The notes under the pieces: generated by a model
Database searches by the model: none
Seen by the model: the letters and a program-made list of their open reading frames with translations, nothing else
Told to the model about the DNA's origin: nothing
Translations under genes and position numbers: made by a program
Assembly: GCA_943358385.1 (NCBI GenBank)
Contig: CALRGX010000010.1
Span: forward strand, 1 to 42,367
DNA: 42,367 nucleotides
Reading direction: 5' to 3'
Source: Parcubacteria group bacterium
Lineage (GTDB): Bacteria > Patescibacteriota > Minisyncoccia > Phycocordibacterales > UBA2100
In this document: in pieces, positions 10,049 through 20,144 of the stretch
Position numbering within the stretch: the first letter of the stretch is position 1
Layout: every line of letters starts with the position of its first letter

Positions 10049-10078
10049 GGGCTAGGGTTTAGGAAAAGACAGAAACAA

Positions 10079-11347
10079 CTAATACACGCCGGGTGGCGTG
10101 AAGCCTTGTTTCGCGCGCCACAGGTTGGTGTATTCACGATGATACTCCGCACCTTTAGTTTCCATGAAATCTTTTGCTGCTCCAATCAAATCAACTTTGC
10201 TTAGGAATTGAGACAGATCGCTTCCAGTGAGTTGCTTCAAGTCTCGGCTTATATAGCTCGTCGTAATGGCATTCACCACGCGCTCGCTCGTCGCGTATCC
10301 AAAGTCGCTATCAAAAAAGGTGATGAGGCCTGACAAATTGCCGCCGTCCGTAACGACTGCTCCACCTGAGGACCCGTGTTGCCCGGCAATGTTGCCTACA
10401 AAAGAAAGCGTGTCGTGCAACGTACTTGTGCCAATAGATTTAACCTGGTGAACGAATGCAGGCGAGGCAAGCTGGTACAAGCTTTTCTGCGCAATCACGC
10501 CGCCAAGAAAACTAGCGGCATAGCCAATGAGGTACACGGGTGCTTGTGCTGCGGGTTCGGTGGATATGGTGGGCGGCATGTAGGGGAATGCCGCAGGCAT
10601 GGGGCCAGAGCCATCATTCGTGCGTCCTGTGATGACCAGAAGCGCATAGTCATGTTGGCCGTAGATTACGTTGTCATTGGTCGGGCTATACAGAGAACTA
10701 ATTGTCTCCTGCATCCATGCGTCAGGGATGTAAAGAAGGGTGGCTTTGTATGTGGCAGCAGCAGGGGAGCCAATGCGCACTGAGCATTGATAAAGGCTTG
10801 GTGTTGGCCAGTCGGCAAATAGAAATGAAGAGGCGACATGTGCGTTTGTAAGAATGACACCACGCGGATCGATGATGACGCCGCTGCCGCTCGTAATGTC
10901 GTCCGTGCCGCCATAACGATGGGCACAAAATAGGTTTACCACGGCATCTTTCCATTTCGCGTCAAAAGCTAATTCTGTACGTGCTGTAGGGGGTGTGACA
11001 TACGGCATGGACAGGGAAGTCGATGTTGCATAAGTTTTGGGCACACTAAAAAAAGCCCGGTCGATGATAATCGCCGCGCGGGTGAGTGGGCCTACAAATC
11101 CGGTTGCGGGAAGCCCTATCGATATTTGATACGCAATCACCGCTTTTTTTGTGAGCCCAAAAAATCCACCAGTTGCAGGCGGCACGAGTAATCCTTTGGC
11201 GATAAGAAACTCTTGCAGCTCGGTTACCTCAGCACCACGCGAGCCGTGTTTTAGGTTGCTAGAAATCGCCGCGAAAGATGTGTGCGGCAGCACACAGAGT
11301 GCGAATACAAGAGCAAGTGCACCAGAGCGGGCAATAGCGATGTGCAT
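10079..11347 (-). CDS. Secreted trypsin-like serine protease with N-terminal peptidoglycan-binding domain
   Basis: Signal peptide-like N-terminus; 'LKHGSRGAEVTELQEFLIAKGLL' PG_binding_1-like; 'LTNAHVAS', 'HDYALLVI' and 'GSSGGAVV' fit His/Asp/Ser motifs. Confidence 0.88.
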   Translation of the reverse strand: MHIAIARSGALALVFALCVLPHTSFAAISSNLKHGSRGAEVTELQEFLIAKGLLVPPATGGFFGLTKKAVIAYQISIGLPATGFVGPLTRAAIIIDRAFFSVPKTYATSTSLSMPYVTPPTARTELAFDAKWKDAVVNLFCAHRYGGTDDITSGSGVIIDPRGVILTNAHVASSFLFADWPTPSLYQCSVRIGSPAAATYKATLLYIPDAWMQETISSLYSPTNDNVIYGQHDYALLVITGRTNDGSGPMPAAFPYMPPTISTEPAAQAPVYLIGYAASFLGGVIAQKSLYQLASPAFVHQVKSIGTSTLHDTLSFVGNIAGQHGSSGGAVVTDGGNLSGLITFFDSDFGYATSERVVNAITTSYISRDLKQLTGSDLSQFLSKVDLIGAAKDFMETKGAEYHREYTNLWRAKQGFTPPGVY

Positions 11348-11389
11348 GGCAAAAGTGTAGCACTGCGGTGCAGAGGAAATAAGGTACCG

Positions 11390-11442
11390 AAAAATATAAA
11401 GGTCGGTCCTTTATATTATAAAGGACCGACCTTTATATTTTT
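11390..11442. terminator. Perfect 53-nt palindrome, likely bidirectional terminator
   Basis: Left arm AAAAATATAAAGGTCGGTCCTTTATA (11390-11415), centre T, right arm its exact reverse complement (11417-11442); A/T-rich ends on both strands; overlaps the stop of the minus-strand GT. Confidence 0.8.
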
Positions 11443-12560
11443 ATTCGGGCAAGGATGCGTGCAGCACGTTTTTGCCAGGTATGCTCGCCAATCCATGCAG
11501 ATGCAGCGGCAGCTTCCTTTTCCCCTGCAGAACCCTCAAAAATGGCCCGTAGACCATGTGCCAGGGCCTGGGGGCTGTCAGGCTCTACCAGGGTCGCGCG
11601 GCACTCGGCAATTTCTCTTATAGAAGGGAGGTTGCTCGCCACAATCGGGGTCCCCGAAGCCATGTATTCAAACAGCTTCATGGGTGATGTGTAGTGGGCT
11701 GATATTTCTTCTTTAGCGGTATTGGGGAGCACCAGCACATCGGCGGCACGCTGCCACAGAGGAATTTCTTTGTGGGGCCGGTGGCCGATCATGTGGATGT
11801 TTTCGTGATGGCCCCAGAGGCTCGTGAAGTGTTTTACGTCTTGGACGGTACCGCCCACAAAGTAGACCGACACATTCGGCAAAAGTGATGCGGCCGAGGC
11901 GAGCGTATCGACACCTTTCCAGCCGTACAGGTGGCCGGTGTACACGGCTATCTTGCTCTCCATGGGAATCCCCAGCGCCGTACGTGCTTGTGCTCGCGAT
12001 TCTGGGATAGCGAACATGGATACATCAACTGCATTTGGCTCGACGAAAATTTTATCTGGCGTGATGCCGAAGCGTTCCGTGAGCATGCGCGCTTTCCACG
12101 TATTGGTGGAGAGAAGATGGCGCACACCACCAAACAAACTGCGATAGAACCACAGGTTCTGTTCAGGGAAGTCGTGCACCTCGTATAGCGTGTTCTTGAA
12201 AAATGGATTCAGTATCAACAAAGGCAACGTTTCATTCGAGTAGATACTATCGTCCTTCCTTGCCTTAAAAATGAGATAGATGAAAGCGTAAAGAGAAAAA
12301 GTGACAAAGCTAATCCAGAACGCAATGGGTCGTGGGAGTGGAATACCAAAGACATCGAGAACTGGCAGATGGTGCACCGAGAAATTTCGTTCAAGTGCAT
12401 AGTATGTATGAGCGTCCTGTGGATCGCGGCCAAGGCGACGAGGAACCAATAGTTCTACAGTGATTCCTTCGCGCGCAAACGCCTCAGCGCTCTTCGCCGC
12501 AAACAGTGGGGCTGCTTTCTCGCTAGGGAATCGTCCGTGAAAAATCAAGAATAATTTCAT
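11433..12560 (-). CDS. Glycosyltransferase family 4
   Basis: 'KIAVYTGHLYGWKGVDTLASAASLL', 'HYTSPMKLFEYMASGTPIVASNLPSIRE'. Start at MKLFLIFHGRFPSEK (12560) preferred over 12623. Confidence 0.9.
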   Translation of the reverse strand: MKLFLIFHGRFPSEKAAPLFAAKSAEAFAREGITVELLVPRRLGRDPQDAHTYYALERNFSVHHLPVLDVFGIPLPRPIAFWISFVTFSLYAFIYLIFKARKDDSIYSNETLPLLILNPFFKNTLYEVHDFPEQNLWFYRSLFGGVRHLLSTNTWKARMLTERFGITPDKIFVEPNAVDVSMFAIPESRAQARTALGIPMESKIAVYTGHLYGWKGVDTLASAASLLPNVSVYFVGGTVQDVKHFTSLWGHHENIHMIGHRPHKEIPLWQRAADVLVLPNTAKEEISAHYTSPMKLFEYMASGTPIVASNLPSIREIAECRATLVEPDSPQALAHGLRAIFEGSAGEKEAAAASAWIGEHTWQKRAARILARIKI

Positions 12561-12638
12561 GTGTGTGTTCTGCTTTATGTATTCCTGTATCTTCTGCCTC
12601 CTTGCCTCCTTGCCACCTGTCACCTAAAACCTACCACC

Positions 12639-12722
12639 TGTCACCTTGTTGCTCCTGTTTTCCTGCAACCTGCCGCCTAACACCCGCTCACTGTATCCCC
12701 CTAAACGCTTGTCCCTTCTCCC
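12639..12722 (-). repeat. G-rich degenerate repeat tract, right copy of an inverted pair (C-rich on +)
   Basis: Inverted relative to 9960-10048, with conserved blocks acgcttgtcccttctccc, gttttcct and tgtcaccttgt in the same order. Similar ACCT-rich sequence extends to about 12590-12785. Confidence 0.75.
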
Positions 12723-12787
12723 TTGTACTCTTTCTGCACCTCCCTAAAACCTGCAACCTAGCACCTATCACCTTGTCCCTACCCCCC

Positions 12788-14347
12788 CTACTTCTTCTCC
12801 TCATGATATTCCTCCTCCGTGTTCACTGCCCAGAGATTTGATTTGTCGGTGCGCTTTTCGATAATGTTGTCTACCGCGGTCATCGCTGAAAGCATGGAGT
12901 GGTCTTGGTTGTTGTAGCGGTGCATGCCATTTCGTCCAATCGGGAAGAGATTTTCGATTGTGTCGAGATACGTGCGCACAGTAGGAAACTGCTCGTAACC
13001 GCCAAAGTAGCCAGGGTACGCTTTTGGCTGGCGAATCACCGTGCCGTCGATGACGGTGATACCGCGGCGCAAGCCAATTTTTTCAAGCTCGTCAGTACCC
13101 AGTTTCACCAGTGCCGCATCGCCCATACTCCACAGGTGGTCGCCTTCGTTTACGAAGTATTCGAGCCCAATCCAGCCGTGTGCAGGGTTTGCGGCGAGCT
13201 TGGGATGCCAGTTGTGGAAGAGCTGCACACGGCCTACGTGTACGCCTTTCTCGTGCACGTACATCCACGTGTCGGTGAGTACCGATCCATCCGGTTCCTC
13301 AATTTTTTCTTTCAGCAATAGTCCGACCGTGAGGAAATCGCGGTACTGAAGGCTCGCGGCCACAGCGCGCACATCCTTGGGTGCCGTAGGAAGCATGGCG
13401 ACCAATGCCTTGATGTCGGTGGTAGAAAATACGTAGTCCGCAGCAATTTCTTCCTTGGTTCCGTTCGTCTCCACCATGACCTGTGTGATTCGAGAGCCTG
13501 ATTGTCTTACACCCACTACTCGTGTATTCATGCGCAGTTCACCGCCTTTTGCTTTAATATCTTTCACCACCTCTTCCCACATTTGCCCTGGGCCGTAGGT
13601 GGGGTAGAGGTATTGCTCGATAAGGGATGTCTCGACGCCCTTTCCTGAAAGTGCGCCGATGCGCGCGATTTTCTTTGCCGCGTGGAGGACTGCTTTCATG
13701 ATGGAAAGCCCCTTCACGCGCTGCGCACCCCATTCGGCAGACATGCTTGCGCACGAGGTGCCCCACACTTTCTCTGTGTAGGACTTAAAAAATGTTTCGT
13801 ACAATTCGCGGCCGAATCGATTCAAGAAAAAATCCTCCAGCGTTTTCTCGGGGCGAATAGGAAAGAGCACTGCGGTGAGATAGGTGATGCCGATTTTTAC
13901 CACCTTTACGGGGCCAAGTTTCAAGAGGGTGTCGAGCGAAAGTTCGATAGGGTATGCAAAGAATTTTCCACCATAAATAATGCGGGTTTTGCGCGGGCGC
14001 ACGTGCATTACTGCCTCGCCATTCTGGTCGGTCGCCGTGAGGAGGCCTTGGGTAAGCGCCTTGGTGGTGCGCTGGTACGTAACATCGCTCGACGCACCTA
14101 CGGGAAGCAAAATCGGGAGCACCTGTGCCCACCACTGCATGATGCGATCTGATTTTGAAAAGAAACGGTGTCCGCCGATGTCGATGCGGTTGCCTTTGTA
14201 GTTTACGGTGCGCGAGATGCCGCCTACGTAAGTCGGGTCTGCTTCACAGATTATTGGATGGATATCGGTGCGCGCCAGAAGTTCATGTGCAGCAGTGAGG
14301 CCTGCAGGACCGGCGCCAATGATGAGTGCTATTTTTTTGGTAGCCAT
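12788..14347 (-). CDS. NAD(P)/FAD-dependent oxidoreductase (amine oxidase/UDP-galactopyranose mutase-like fold)
   Basis: '[18 protein letters not shown]' dinucleotide-binding motif; '[16 protein letters not shown]'; '[30 protein letters not shown]'. Confidence 0.88.
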   Translation of the reverse strand: MATKKIALIIGAGPAGLTAAHELLARTDIHPIICEADPTYVGGISRTVNYKGNRIDIGGHRFFSKSDRIMQWWAQVLPILLPVGASSDVTYQRTTKALTQGLLTATDQNGEAVMHVRPRKTRIIYGGKFFAYPIELSLDTLLKLGPVKVVKIGITYLTAVLFPIRPEKTLEDFFLNRFGRELYETFFKSYTEKVWGTSCASMSAEWGAQRVKGLSIMKAVLHAAKKIARIGALSGKGVETSLIEQYLYPTYGPGQMWEEVVKDIKAKGGELRMNTRVVGVRQSGSRITQVMVETNGTKEEIAADYVFSTTDIKALVAMLPTAPKDVRAVAASLQYRDFLTVGLLLKEKIEEPDGSVLTDTWMYVHEKGVHVGRVQLFHNWHPKLAANPAHGWIGLEYFVNEGDHLWSMGDAALVKLGTDELEKIGLRRGITVIDGTVIRQPKAYPGYFGGYEQFPTVRTYLDTIENLFPIGRNGMHRYNNQDHSMLSAMTAVDNIIEKRTDKSNLWAVNTEEEYHEEKK

Positions 14348-14350
14348 ATG

Positions 14351-14815
14351 TTAGGCAGCTCGTGTGCGTGTTTTGAATAAAAATATCTTGCGTGCCCCGA
14401 AGTTCCAGGTGAACACAAATATCACGCTCGCCATTTTCGAAAAGAGGTAGAAGAAACCAAAAAGACTCGTGAAGACATAGAGAATCACTTCGTTAATCAT
14501 CAGCCCTACCACGCCGATTCCTGCAAAGAGGAGAAATTCCGCCCATGGATTCGAGAGCGTGCGTTCTGCAAATACCCAGCGCACACTAAGGAAATACACC
14601 GCAGTAAGGCCTACCAAAAATGCGATAGCACCTGATAAGAGGTAGGGCACACCCGCTACGCTCGTGAGAAAAGAGAGTGTGGCAATGTCGAGTACGAGCG
14701 CGATTGCCGAGGCAACAACGTAGCGAATGAATTCATGAAGGCCTTCGGAACCCATGGAAGATAGGGCGATAGACGGGGCGGCTTCGGGGGTCGTTACCAC
14801 GTCGGGTTCAATCAT
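14351..14815 (-). CDS. GtrA-like family membrane protein
   Basis: 'FIRYVVASAIALVLDIATLSFLTSVAGVPYLLSGAIAFLVGLTAVYFLSVRWVF', four hydrophobic segments. Start at MIEPDVV (14815), six nt after a TATAAT. Confidence 0.88.
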   Translation of the reverse strand: MIEPDVVTTPEAAPSIALSSMGSEGLHEFIRYVVASAIALVLDIATLSFLTSVAGVPYLLSGAIAFLVGLTAVYFLSVRWVFAERTLSNPWAEFLLFAGIGVVGLMINEVILYVFTSLFGFFYLFSKMASVIFVFTWNFGARKIFLFKTRTRAA

Positions 14816-14822
14816 GAAGACA

Positions 14823-16265
14823 TTATAGCTGTGCTTTTTGCTTTGCGAAACCGCGATTTTTGTACCACGAGAGGAGTGTGTAGTAGCCAAAGATTAAGCA
14901 ATACAAGAACATCGGCCACAAGAGTGGCTCTATCGGCACGCGGTAGCGCGGCTGGATGACCGGGCTCGAAAGAAACGCCATCGAAAGAATGAAAAGCGAT
15001 GCAAGTACCAAGAAGCGGCGCACTGGGCCGGCGGGTGCAAAAAGAGGCGAGAGAAACGCGAGCCCGAAAATAATGAGCCAGGAGAGTCGCTCCAAAGTCA
15101 CCACGGGGTACGAGGTGATATTGCGCCACACGACGGCATAGTCGCCGCGCAAAATAGCAGAGGTAAGATTCTCTTGCTCGGTGGGGAAGAGTGATGAGCG
15201 CATGGACGGCGCTTCCACGGCGAGGATGGCGTGTGCCACGTTGAACCCGCTCCCCAAGAAGAATGGAATCATTTTGTACACGTGGAAGAGAGTGTATGGC
15301 ACGACTTTTTCTTTTATAAACTCTTTTTGCATTACGGCGAGCTCGTCGTGGTAGAAGTAGCCACGCAGTGTCATCAGGTTTGGATTACCCAACTCCGCAA
15401 GGATGCGGTCGCGCTCGGCAATTTCATTTTTTCCTTCCCATCCGGCGTAGTACAGCGGGATGTTGTAGTACACAAAGTTGTAAACAGGGAGTGACGAGAG
15501 TGAGAAGCGCCCGGCCAATTCGTAATTGCGGTAATGCCAGGGCACCATCACGGCGATAAACACCAAGAGTGCGATAGTAGTGGCGCGTACGCGCTCGGGG
15601 ATCGTGGGGAATACGAAAAGAGACGGCACAAAGAGAATTGCCGTGAAAAGAGGAAGTGAAGCGAGAATGCCGATTGGGCGAATCAGTGTGGCGATGCCCA
15701 TGATCGCGCCCATAAGCGCCGCGCGTCGCCACCGATTTTCAACAGTAAAGGTAAGGAGGAGTGCAGCCGCGACCGCATACAAAAGAGGAAATATTTTATC
15801 GCTCCCCATGCCGGAAGTGGTAAGCAGGAACGGGCCTGAGCTGAGGCCAAAGATGATGCCAGCTACAATGCTCGTGCGGCGAGGGAGGCCAATTAATTCT
15901 GCGATCCAGGTAGTGACTGCTGCGGTGAGGCCCGTGATTAACGTATGGCTGATGTAGATTGCCCAGAATGAGCCGGCAGTAATGAGGAGGATGAATGCTA
16001 CGAACGCTGGATAGCCAATGGTGCGAAATGTTTCAGTTTCTATAGTGCTGCTAATCCGAAACTCGCCAAGGGCGATCATGGAATTCGCAATCGAAATGTA
16101 CTCCTGCTCATCCTGGTGGTTGATGACATTTGCCATGCTTCCACCGTGCGAAGAAAGTAGCACGGCAGTCCCAAAGAATATGATCAGGTGGAGCACCATA
16201 ATGCCCAATGCCACCCACACCAGGTGTTGGTAGTTGCGCCAAAATCGGGCAATAGCTGCAAACAT
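14823..16265 (-). CDS. Multi-TM glycosyltransferase family 39/ArnT-like protein
   Basis: About 480 aa polytopic protein; DE in 'NHQDEQEYISIANSMIALGEFRIS' loop; 'GYPAFVAFILLI'. Start at MFAAIARFW (16265). Confidence 0.78.
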   Translation of the reverse strand: MFAAIARFWRNYQHLVWVALGIMVLHLIIFFGTAVLLSSHGGSMANVINHQDEQEYISIANSMIALGEFRISSTIETETFRTIGYPAFVAFILLITAGSFWAIYISHTLITGLTAAVTTWIAELIGLPRRTSIVAGIIFGLSSGPFLLTTSGMGSDKIFPLLYAVAAALLLTFTVENRWRRAALMGAIMGIATLIRPIGILASLPLFTAILFVPSLFVFPTIPERVRATTIALLVFIAVMVPWHYRNYELAGRFSLSSLPVYNFVYYNIPLYYAGWEGKNEIAERDRILAELGNPNLMTLRGYFYHDELAVMQKEFIKEKVVPYTLFHVYKMIPFFLGSGFNVAHAILAVEAPSMRSSLFPTEQENLTSAILRGDYAVVWRNITSYPVVTLERLSWLIIFGLAFLSPLFAPAGPVRRFLVLASLFILSMAFLSSPVIQPRYRVPIEPLLWPMFLYCLIFGYYTLLSWYKNRGFAKQKAQL

Positions 16266-16349
16266 GGGGGCAGTATAGTGCGCAGGAGTAAAAAGTATAG
16301 TTGCACGGCAGATTCCCACGATACGACCTTTTCTGTTATGCTCTGGCCT

Positions 16350-17198
16350 ATGGACTACTTATCACTAACGGCGTGTCCGACGTGCCGAGGCGCTCTTACG
16401 TCGAGGAACGGTTCCGTTGTCTGTGCCGTATGTCACACACCGTATACTGTGCAGGCGGGTAAAGTTTTTTTTACAGATGTCCCAGAAGACTATGAAGGTT
16501 CTGGGGTCACTTCAACTCAAAACCACGGCACCTGGAGCGAATGGCGGCGCAAAAACTTTCTTTTCTACAAACGAGAACTTGCGGACATTTCATCGAGTGC
16601 TGCAGTCCTTGATTTCGGGGTAGGCCCAGGTCAATTTAGAGAATTGACACGACGTTTCAAAACCACTGTCGGAGTCGATTTTCGCGCATTCGAACCTGTA
16701 CAAGTGGTGGCTGATTTAACAAAACCATTGCCATTTAAGGACGCTGCTTTTGACGTGGTTATCTCATCGAACACATTTGAGCACTTGCCGAATACAGAAG
16801 AAATTTTAAAGGAGGTGTTCCGTATATTAAAACCAGGAGGTGTACTCTTGGCGACCATTCCTTTCATGATGCGTCTTCATCAGAAGCCCTACGACTACAA
16901 TCGATACACTCACTACAAATGGGAATGGCTTGCTCATCAAACTGGTTTTAAGAATGTTGTGGTTGAAGCTCTGTCTGAGCCGCGGGATGTATATGCGACG
17001 GTCCAGAGACATTTTTATACCTATGTCATTTCATCAGTTCGAGAGCGTTCGGGGATGTTGCGTTTGCCGCTGCTGCTCTTGGTGAAGGTGTTGTGGAAGT
17101 GCGAACAGATGAAGATTGCTCTATTGCGTAGGGTGTATGCATTTCCTGCACAAACACCAGATTTTACCGAAGGGTACGCACTGGTAGCAAAAAAATAA
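16350..17198 (+). CDS. SAM-dependent methyltransferase with N-terminal Cys-rich (Trm112-like) segment
   Basis: 'CPTCRGALTSRNGSVVCAVCHTPYTVQAGKVFF', 'VLDFGVGPGQFRELT', 'FDVVISSNTFEHLPNTEEILKEVFRILKPGGVLLATIPF'. Start at 16350. Confidence 0.9.
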   Translation: MDYLSLTACPTCRGALTSRNGSVVCAVCHTPYTVQAGKVFFTDVPEDYEGSGVTSTQNHGTWSEWRRKNFLFYKRELADISSSAAVLDFGVGPGQFRELTRRFKTTVGVDFRAFEPVQVVADLTKPLPFKDAAFDVVISSNTFEHLPNTEEILKEVFRILKPGGVLLATIPFMMRLHQKPYDYNRYTHYKWEWLAHQTGFKNVVVEALSEPRDVYATVQRHFYTYVISSVRERSGMLRLPLLLLVKVLWKCEQMKIALLRRVYAFPAQTPDFTEGYALVAKK

Positions 17199-17208
17199 TA
17201 AGTACCGT

Positions 17209-18591
17209 ATGCAAAAGACAATTGCGATATCAATCTATGACGGCGATACAGAGAAAAACATTCTCCGATCGGAGGTGTTGAGCTTTTTGAAAGCCTCGGG
17301 GCATCGTATTGTCTTACTCATTCGTTCTGAGAAACGCCTTGAGTACTACCGTGAGAATTTTGCGGATGGCAATGTGGTCGTTGATCTTTTGCCGAATGCA
17401 TCAACGCGCGCAGAGGCAATATGGAACCACGTTGGGTGGAACTCAATTCCCACCTACTCCGTGTATTTGCGTCGGCACGACATGTACCTCATTCATAAGA
17501 AGCTGCTCCGTTACTCAATCGAGCGAGTACTCGGCTTTCTGGGGCGGGCGCGGTTATGGCGCGAATTACTAAGGTTGAGCTACTGGGTGATTCCTGATGA
17601 TTATGCTGCAGACGTGTTCGCCAAGTATCAGCCCGATGTTGTCTTTGCCCCCAACATGTTTTCTGCTGAAGACTGCCGCCTTTTGAAGGCCGCGAGGAAA
17701 CGTGGCATTAAAACCATGACGACAGTAAAGAGTTGGGATGTACTCACCACCAAGGCGTTTACGCGTGTGCGTGCAGACAAAATTCTTGTATTTAACGAAC
17801 TTAATCGAATCGAGGCAGTGCAGCTTGGGGACTATCGCGAAGATCAGGTAATCGTGACCGGTTTTCCGCAATTCGATGTGTATGCTCAGAAAGAAGCAAT
17901 CGAAACTCGCGAAGCATTTTGTGCACGTATGGGTATCAATCCAGCGCACCACATACTACTGTTCGCTGTTCCTGGTGATTGGAAAATGCCCTTCACTGAC
18001 GAGGTGGTGAAGCATGTTGATGACGCTATCGAGGCTGGTGAGTTGCCGCAGAACACCACCATCCTGGCACGAGTCCATCCCAAGTACACCTGCAAGACTG
18101 AGCAGAGGAAAGACTTTAGGCATGTTGTTATTGATCGCCCGGGCACCTATTTCGGATCCGGACAAGAGAAATCATTAGACACGTCCGCTGCACAAACCTT
18201 CGCGTGGACATTTACTGACAAGGACATTTTGCATCTAGCGAACTCGATTTATCACAGCGACATGGTTCTGAACATTGAGTCTACGATGACCTTGGACGGT
18301 GCAGCGTTCGACAAGCCTGTTATTTTAATTGGCTACGACGGAGACCATACATTGCCATACCTGGAATCAATAGTCCGGAATTATGATCGCAACCATTACA
18401 TCTACGTCATGGACACGAAGGGTGCTGCGCTTGCTAAAGATAAGAAGCAGCTGGTACAGGCCATCCAGCGCTATCTCGATAACCCGAAAGCAGAAGAATG
18501 CGAACGAGTTGAACTACGGGAAAAGTTGTTGTACCGTGTGGACGGTAAGTCCTCTCAGCGTGTTGCTGAAACGGTCTTATCGTCACTATGA
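17209..18591 (+). CDS. GT-B-like surface carbohydrate biosynthesis protein (CDP-glycerol glycerophosphotransferase-like C-terminus)
   Basis: 'VVFAPNMFSAEDCRLLKAARKRGIKTMTTVKSWD', 'DMVLNIESTMTLDGAAFDKPVILIGYDG'. Confidence 0.65.
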   Translation: MQKTIAISIYDGDTEKNILRSEVLSFLKASGHRIVLLIRSEKRLEYYRENFADGNVVVDLLPNASTRAEAIWNHVGWNSIPTYSVYLRRHDMYLIHKKLLRYSIERVLGFLGRARLWRELLRLSYWVIPDDYAADVFAKYQPDVVFAPNMFSAEDCRLLKAARKRGIKTMTTVKSWDVLTTKAFTRVRADKILVFNELNRIEAVQLGDYREDQVIVTGFPQFDVYAQKEAIETREAFCARMGINPAHHILLFAVPGDWKMPFTDEVVKHVDDAIEAGELPQNTTILARVHPKYTCKTEQRKDFRHVVIDRPGTYFGSGQEKSLDTSAAQTFAWTFTDKDILHLANSIYHSDMVLNIESTMTLDGAAFDKPVILIGYDGDHTLPYLESIVRNYDRNHYIYVMDTKGAALAKDKKQLVQAIQRYLDNPKAEECERVELREKLLYRVDGKSSQRVAETVLSSL

Positions 18592-19316
18592 ATTTCAAAG
18601 TACTCACCATCATACCTGCTCGCGGCGGGTCAAAAGGGGTTCCCAAAAAGAACGTCAAGCCATTGGCGGGCAAGCCACTTATGGTGTGGACCATTGAAGC
18701 GGCATTAAGCGCGAAACATGCGGGGCGTGTCATTGTCTCAACTAACAACGAGCAGATCGCGGAAGTGGCGAGAGCCCACGGTGCTGAAGTTCCTTTTTTG
18801 CGCCCAGAGGAAATTTCGGGGGATTTGGCGACTGATCAGGAATTTGTCATCCACGCCCTAGATACACTGGAGCGCGAAGAGGGTTACGTGCCGGATATTG
18901 TTGCACGCTTTTCTCCTACGACGCCACTGCGCACTGCTGCAACGATTGACGCAGCAATTGAACTCTTGATGCAGAACCCCGATGTGCACTCAGTGCGTCC
19001 TATTGCGCGCCTTTCGCACCACCCGTACAAAGCGTGGCGTACTGATGGTGAGCACATGGTCCCCGCATTTTCTCCTGAGGTGACAGGCCATGAGCAGCCA
19101 TACAACATGCCACGACAGCTGTTTCCAGAGATGTACCAACACCTTGGCGCCTCGGGTGTTGCGTGGACCAAGACGCATCGTGACATCGGCACCACATCAG
19201 GCACCATTCTGAAGTATGTGCTCATGGATGAGCTGGACGCATTTGATATCAATCATCCGCTCGATTTTGATATTGCTGAGGTCCTTATGAAAAAGAGACT
19301 CTCAATGGGTGACTAG
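18588..19316 (+). CDS. Acylneuraminate cytidylyltransferase family (CMP-nonulosonate synthetase)
   Basis: 'IIPARGGSKGVPKKNVKPLAGKPLMVWTIEAAL', 'VIVSTNNEQIAEVARAHGAEVPFLRP', 'HPLDFDIAEVLM'. Confidence 0.92.
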   Translation: MNFKVLTIIPARGGSKGVPKKNVKPLAGKPLMVWTIEAALSAKHAGRVIVSTNNEQIAEVARAHGAEVPFLRPEEISGDLATDQEFVIHALDTLEREEGYVPDIVARFSPTTPLRTAATIDAAIELLMQNPDVHSVRPIARLSHHPYKAWRTDGEHMVPAFSPEVTGHEQPYNMPRQLFPEMYQHLGASGVAWTKTHRDIGTTSGTILKYVLMDELDAFDINHPLDFDIAEVLMKKRLSMGD

Positions 19317-19344
19317 TTTTGTGGGCGTGGTATCCTCATTTCAT

Positions 19345-20139
19345 ATGGATACTACATCAGCACAGTTGTTTAATTTGAAAGGGAAAGTAGCGGTGGTTAC
19401 TGGTGGGGCAGGGATGCTTGGTGGTGAATTTATGTCTATTCTGCAGGGTGCGGGCGCTATAGCGGTTTCGATTGATATGCGATTGCCCACTGACGCAACG
19501 CGCAAAGGGGTGGTTGCCAACATTACGCAAAAAGGTGAGGTGATAAACGCATTTGATGCTATCGAAAAAGAACACGGCACGCCAACAATCCTCATTAATG
19601 CTGCAGGGCGAGACATTCGGCCAGACGCTGACATTCGCGAAACGGGACCATTTGAAGATTACCCAGAAGAGTCATGGGATGCGGTGATTGATTCACATCT
19701 GAAAGGGGCGCTGTTTGTGTCGCAAGAGTTCATACGGCGAAACAAGAAAGAAAAACTGGGCGGTAGTATTGTGAATATCTCTTCGCACTACGGCGTTGTT
19801 TCCCCTGATCAGAGTGTGTATGAGTATCGACGCCAAGGAGGAGAGCCATTCTACAAGCCGGTTGCATACAGTGTGGCGAAATCGGGCATGCTCAACTTTA
19901 CTCGCTGGTTGGCAGAGTACGGCGCTCCACTGGGAATTCGCGTCAACACTCTCGTCCCTGGTGGGGTGGAAAATAAGCAGGATGAAGTTTTTATGGCTGA
20001 GTACGCCAAGCGCACGATGCTGCGTCGTATGGCACAGAAAAACGAATACAATGGCGCAGTACTGTTTCTCGTGTCAGACGCATCGTCGTACATGACAGGA
20101 TCTACGTTAATTGTTGATGGTGGTTGGACTGCAAAATAG
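19345..20139 (+). CDS. SDR family oxidoreductase
   Basis: 'LKGKVAVVTGGAGMLGGEF', 'ILINAAGRD', 'SIVNISS', 'YSVAKSGMLNFTR', C-terminal 'YMTGSTLIVDGGWTAK'. Confidence 0.93.
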   Translation: MDTTSAQLFNLKGKVAVVTGGAGMLGGEFMSILQGAGAIAVSIDMRLPTDATRKGVVANITQKGEVINAFDAIEKEHGTPTILINAAGRDIRPDADIRETGPFEDYPEESWDAVIDSHLKGALFVSQEFIRRNKKEKLGGSIVNISSHYGVVSPDQSVYEYRRQGGEPFYKPVAYSVAKSGMLNFTRWLAEYGAPLGIRVNTLVPGGVENKQDEVFMAEYAKRTMLRRMAQKNEYNGAVLFLVSDASSYMTGSTLIVDGGWTAK

Positions 20140-20144
20140 TCGGT

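Noticed and set aside
9960-12785. Transposon or integron
   Set aside because: Inverted repeats are present but I found no transposase, integrase or target-site duplication; kept only as a repeat-bounded module.
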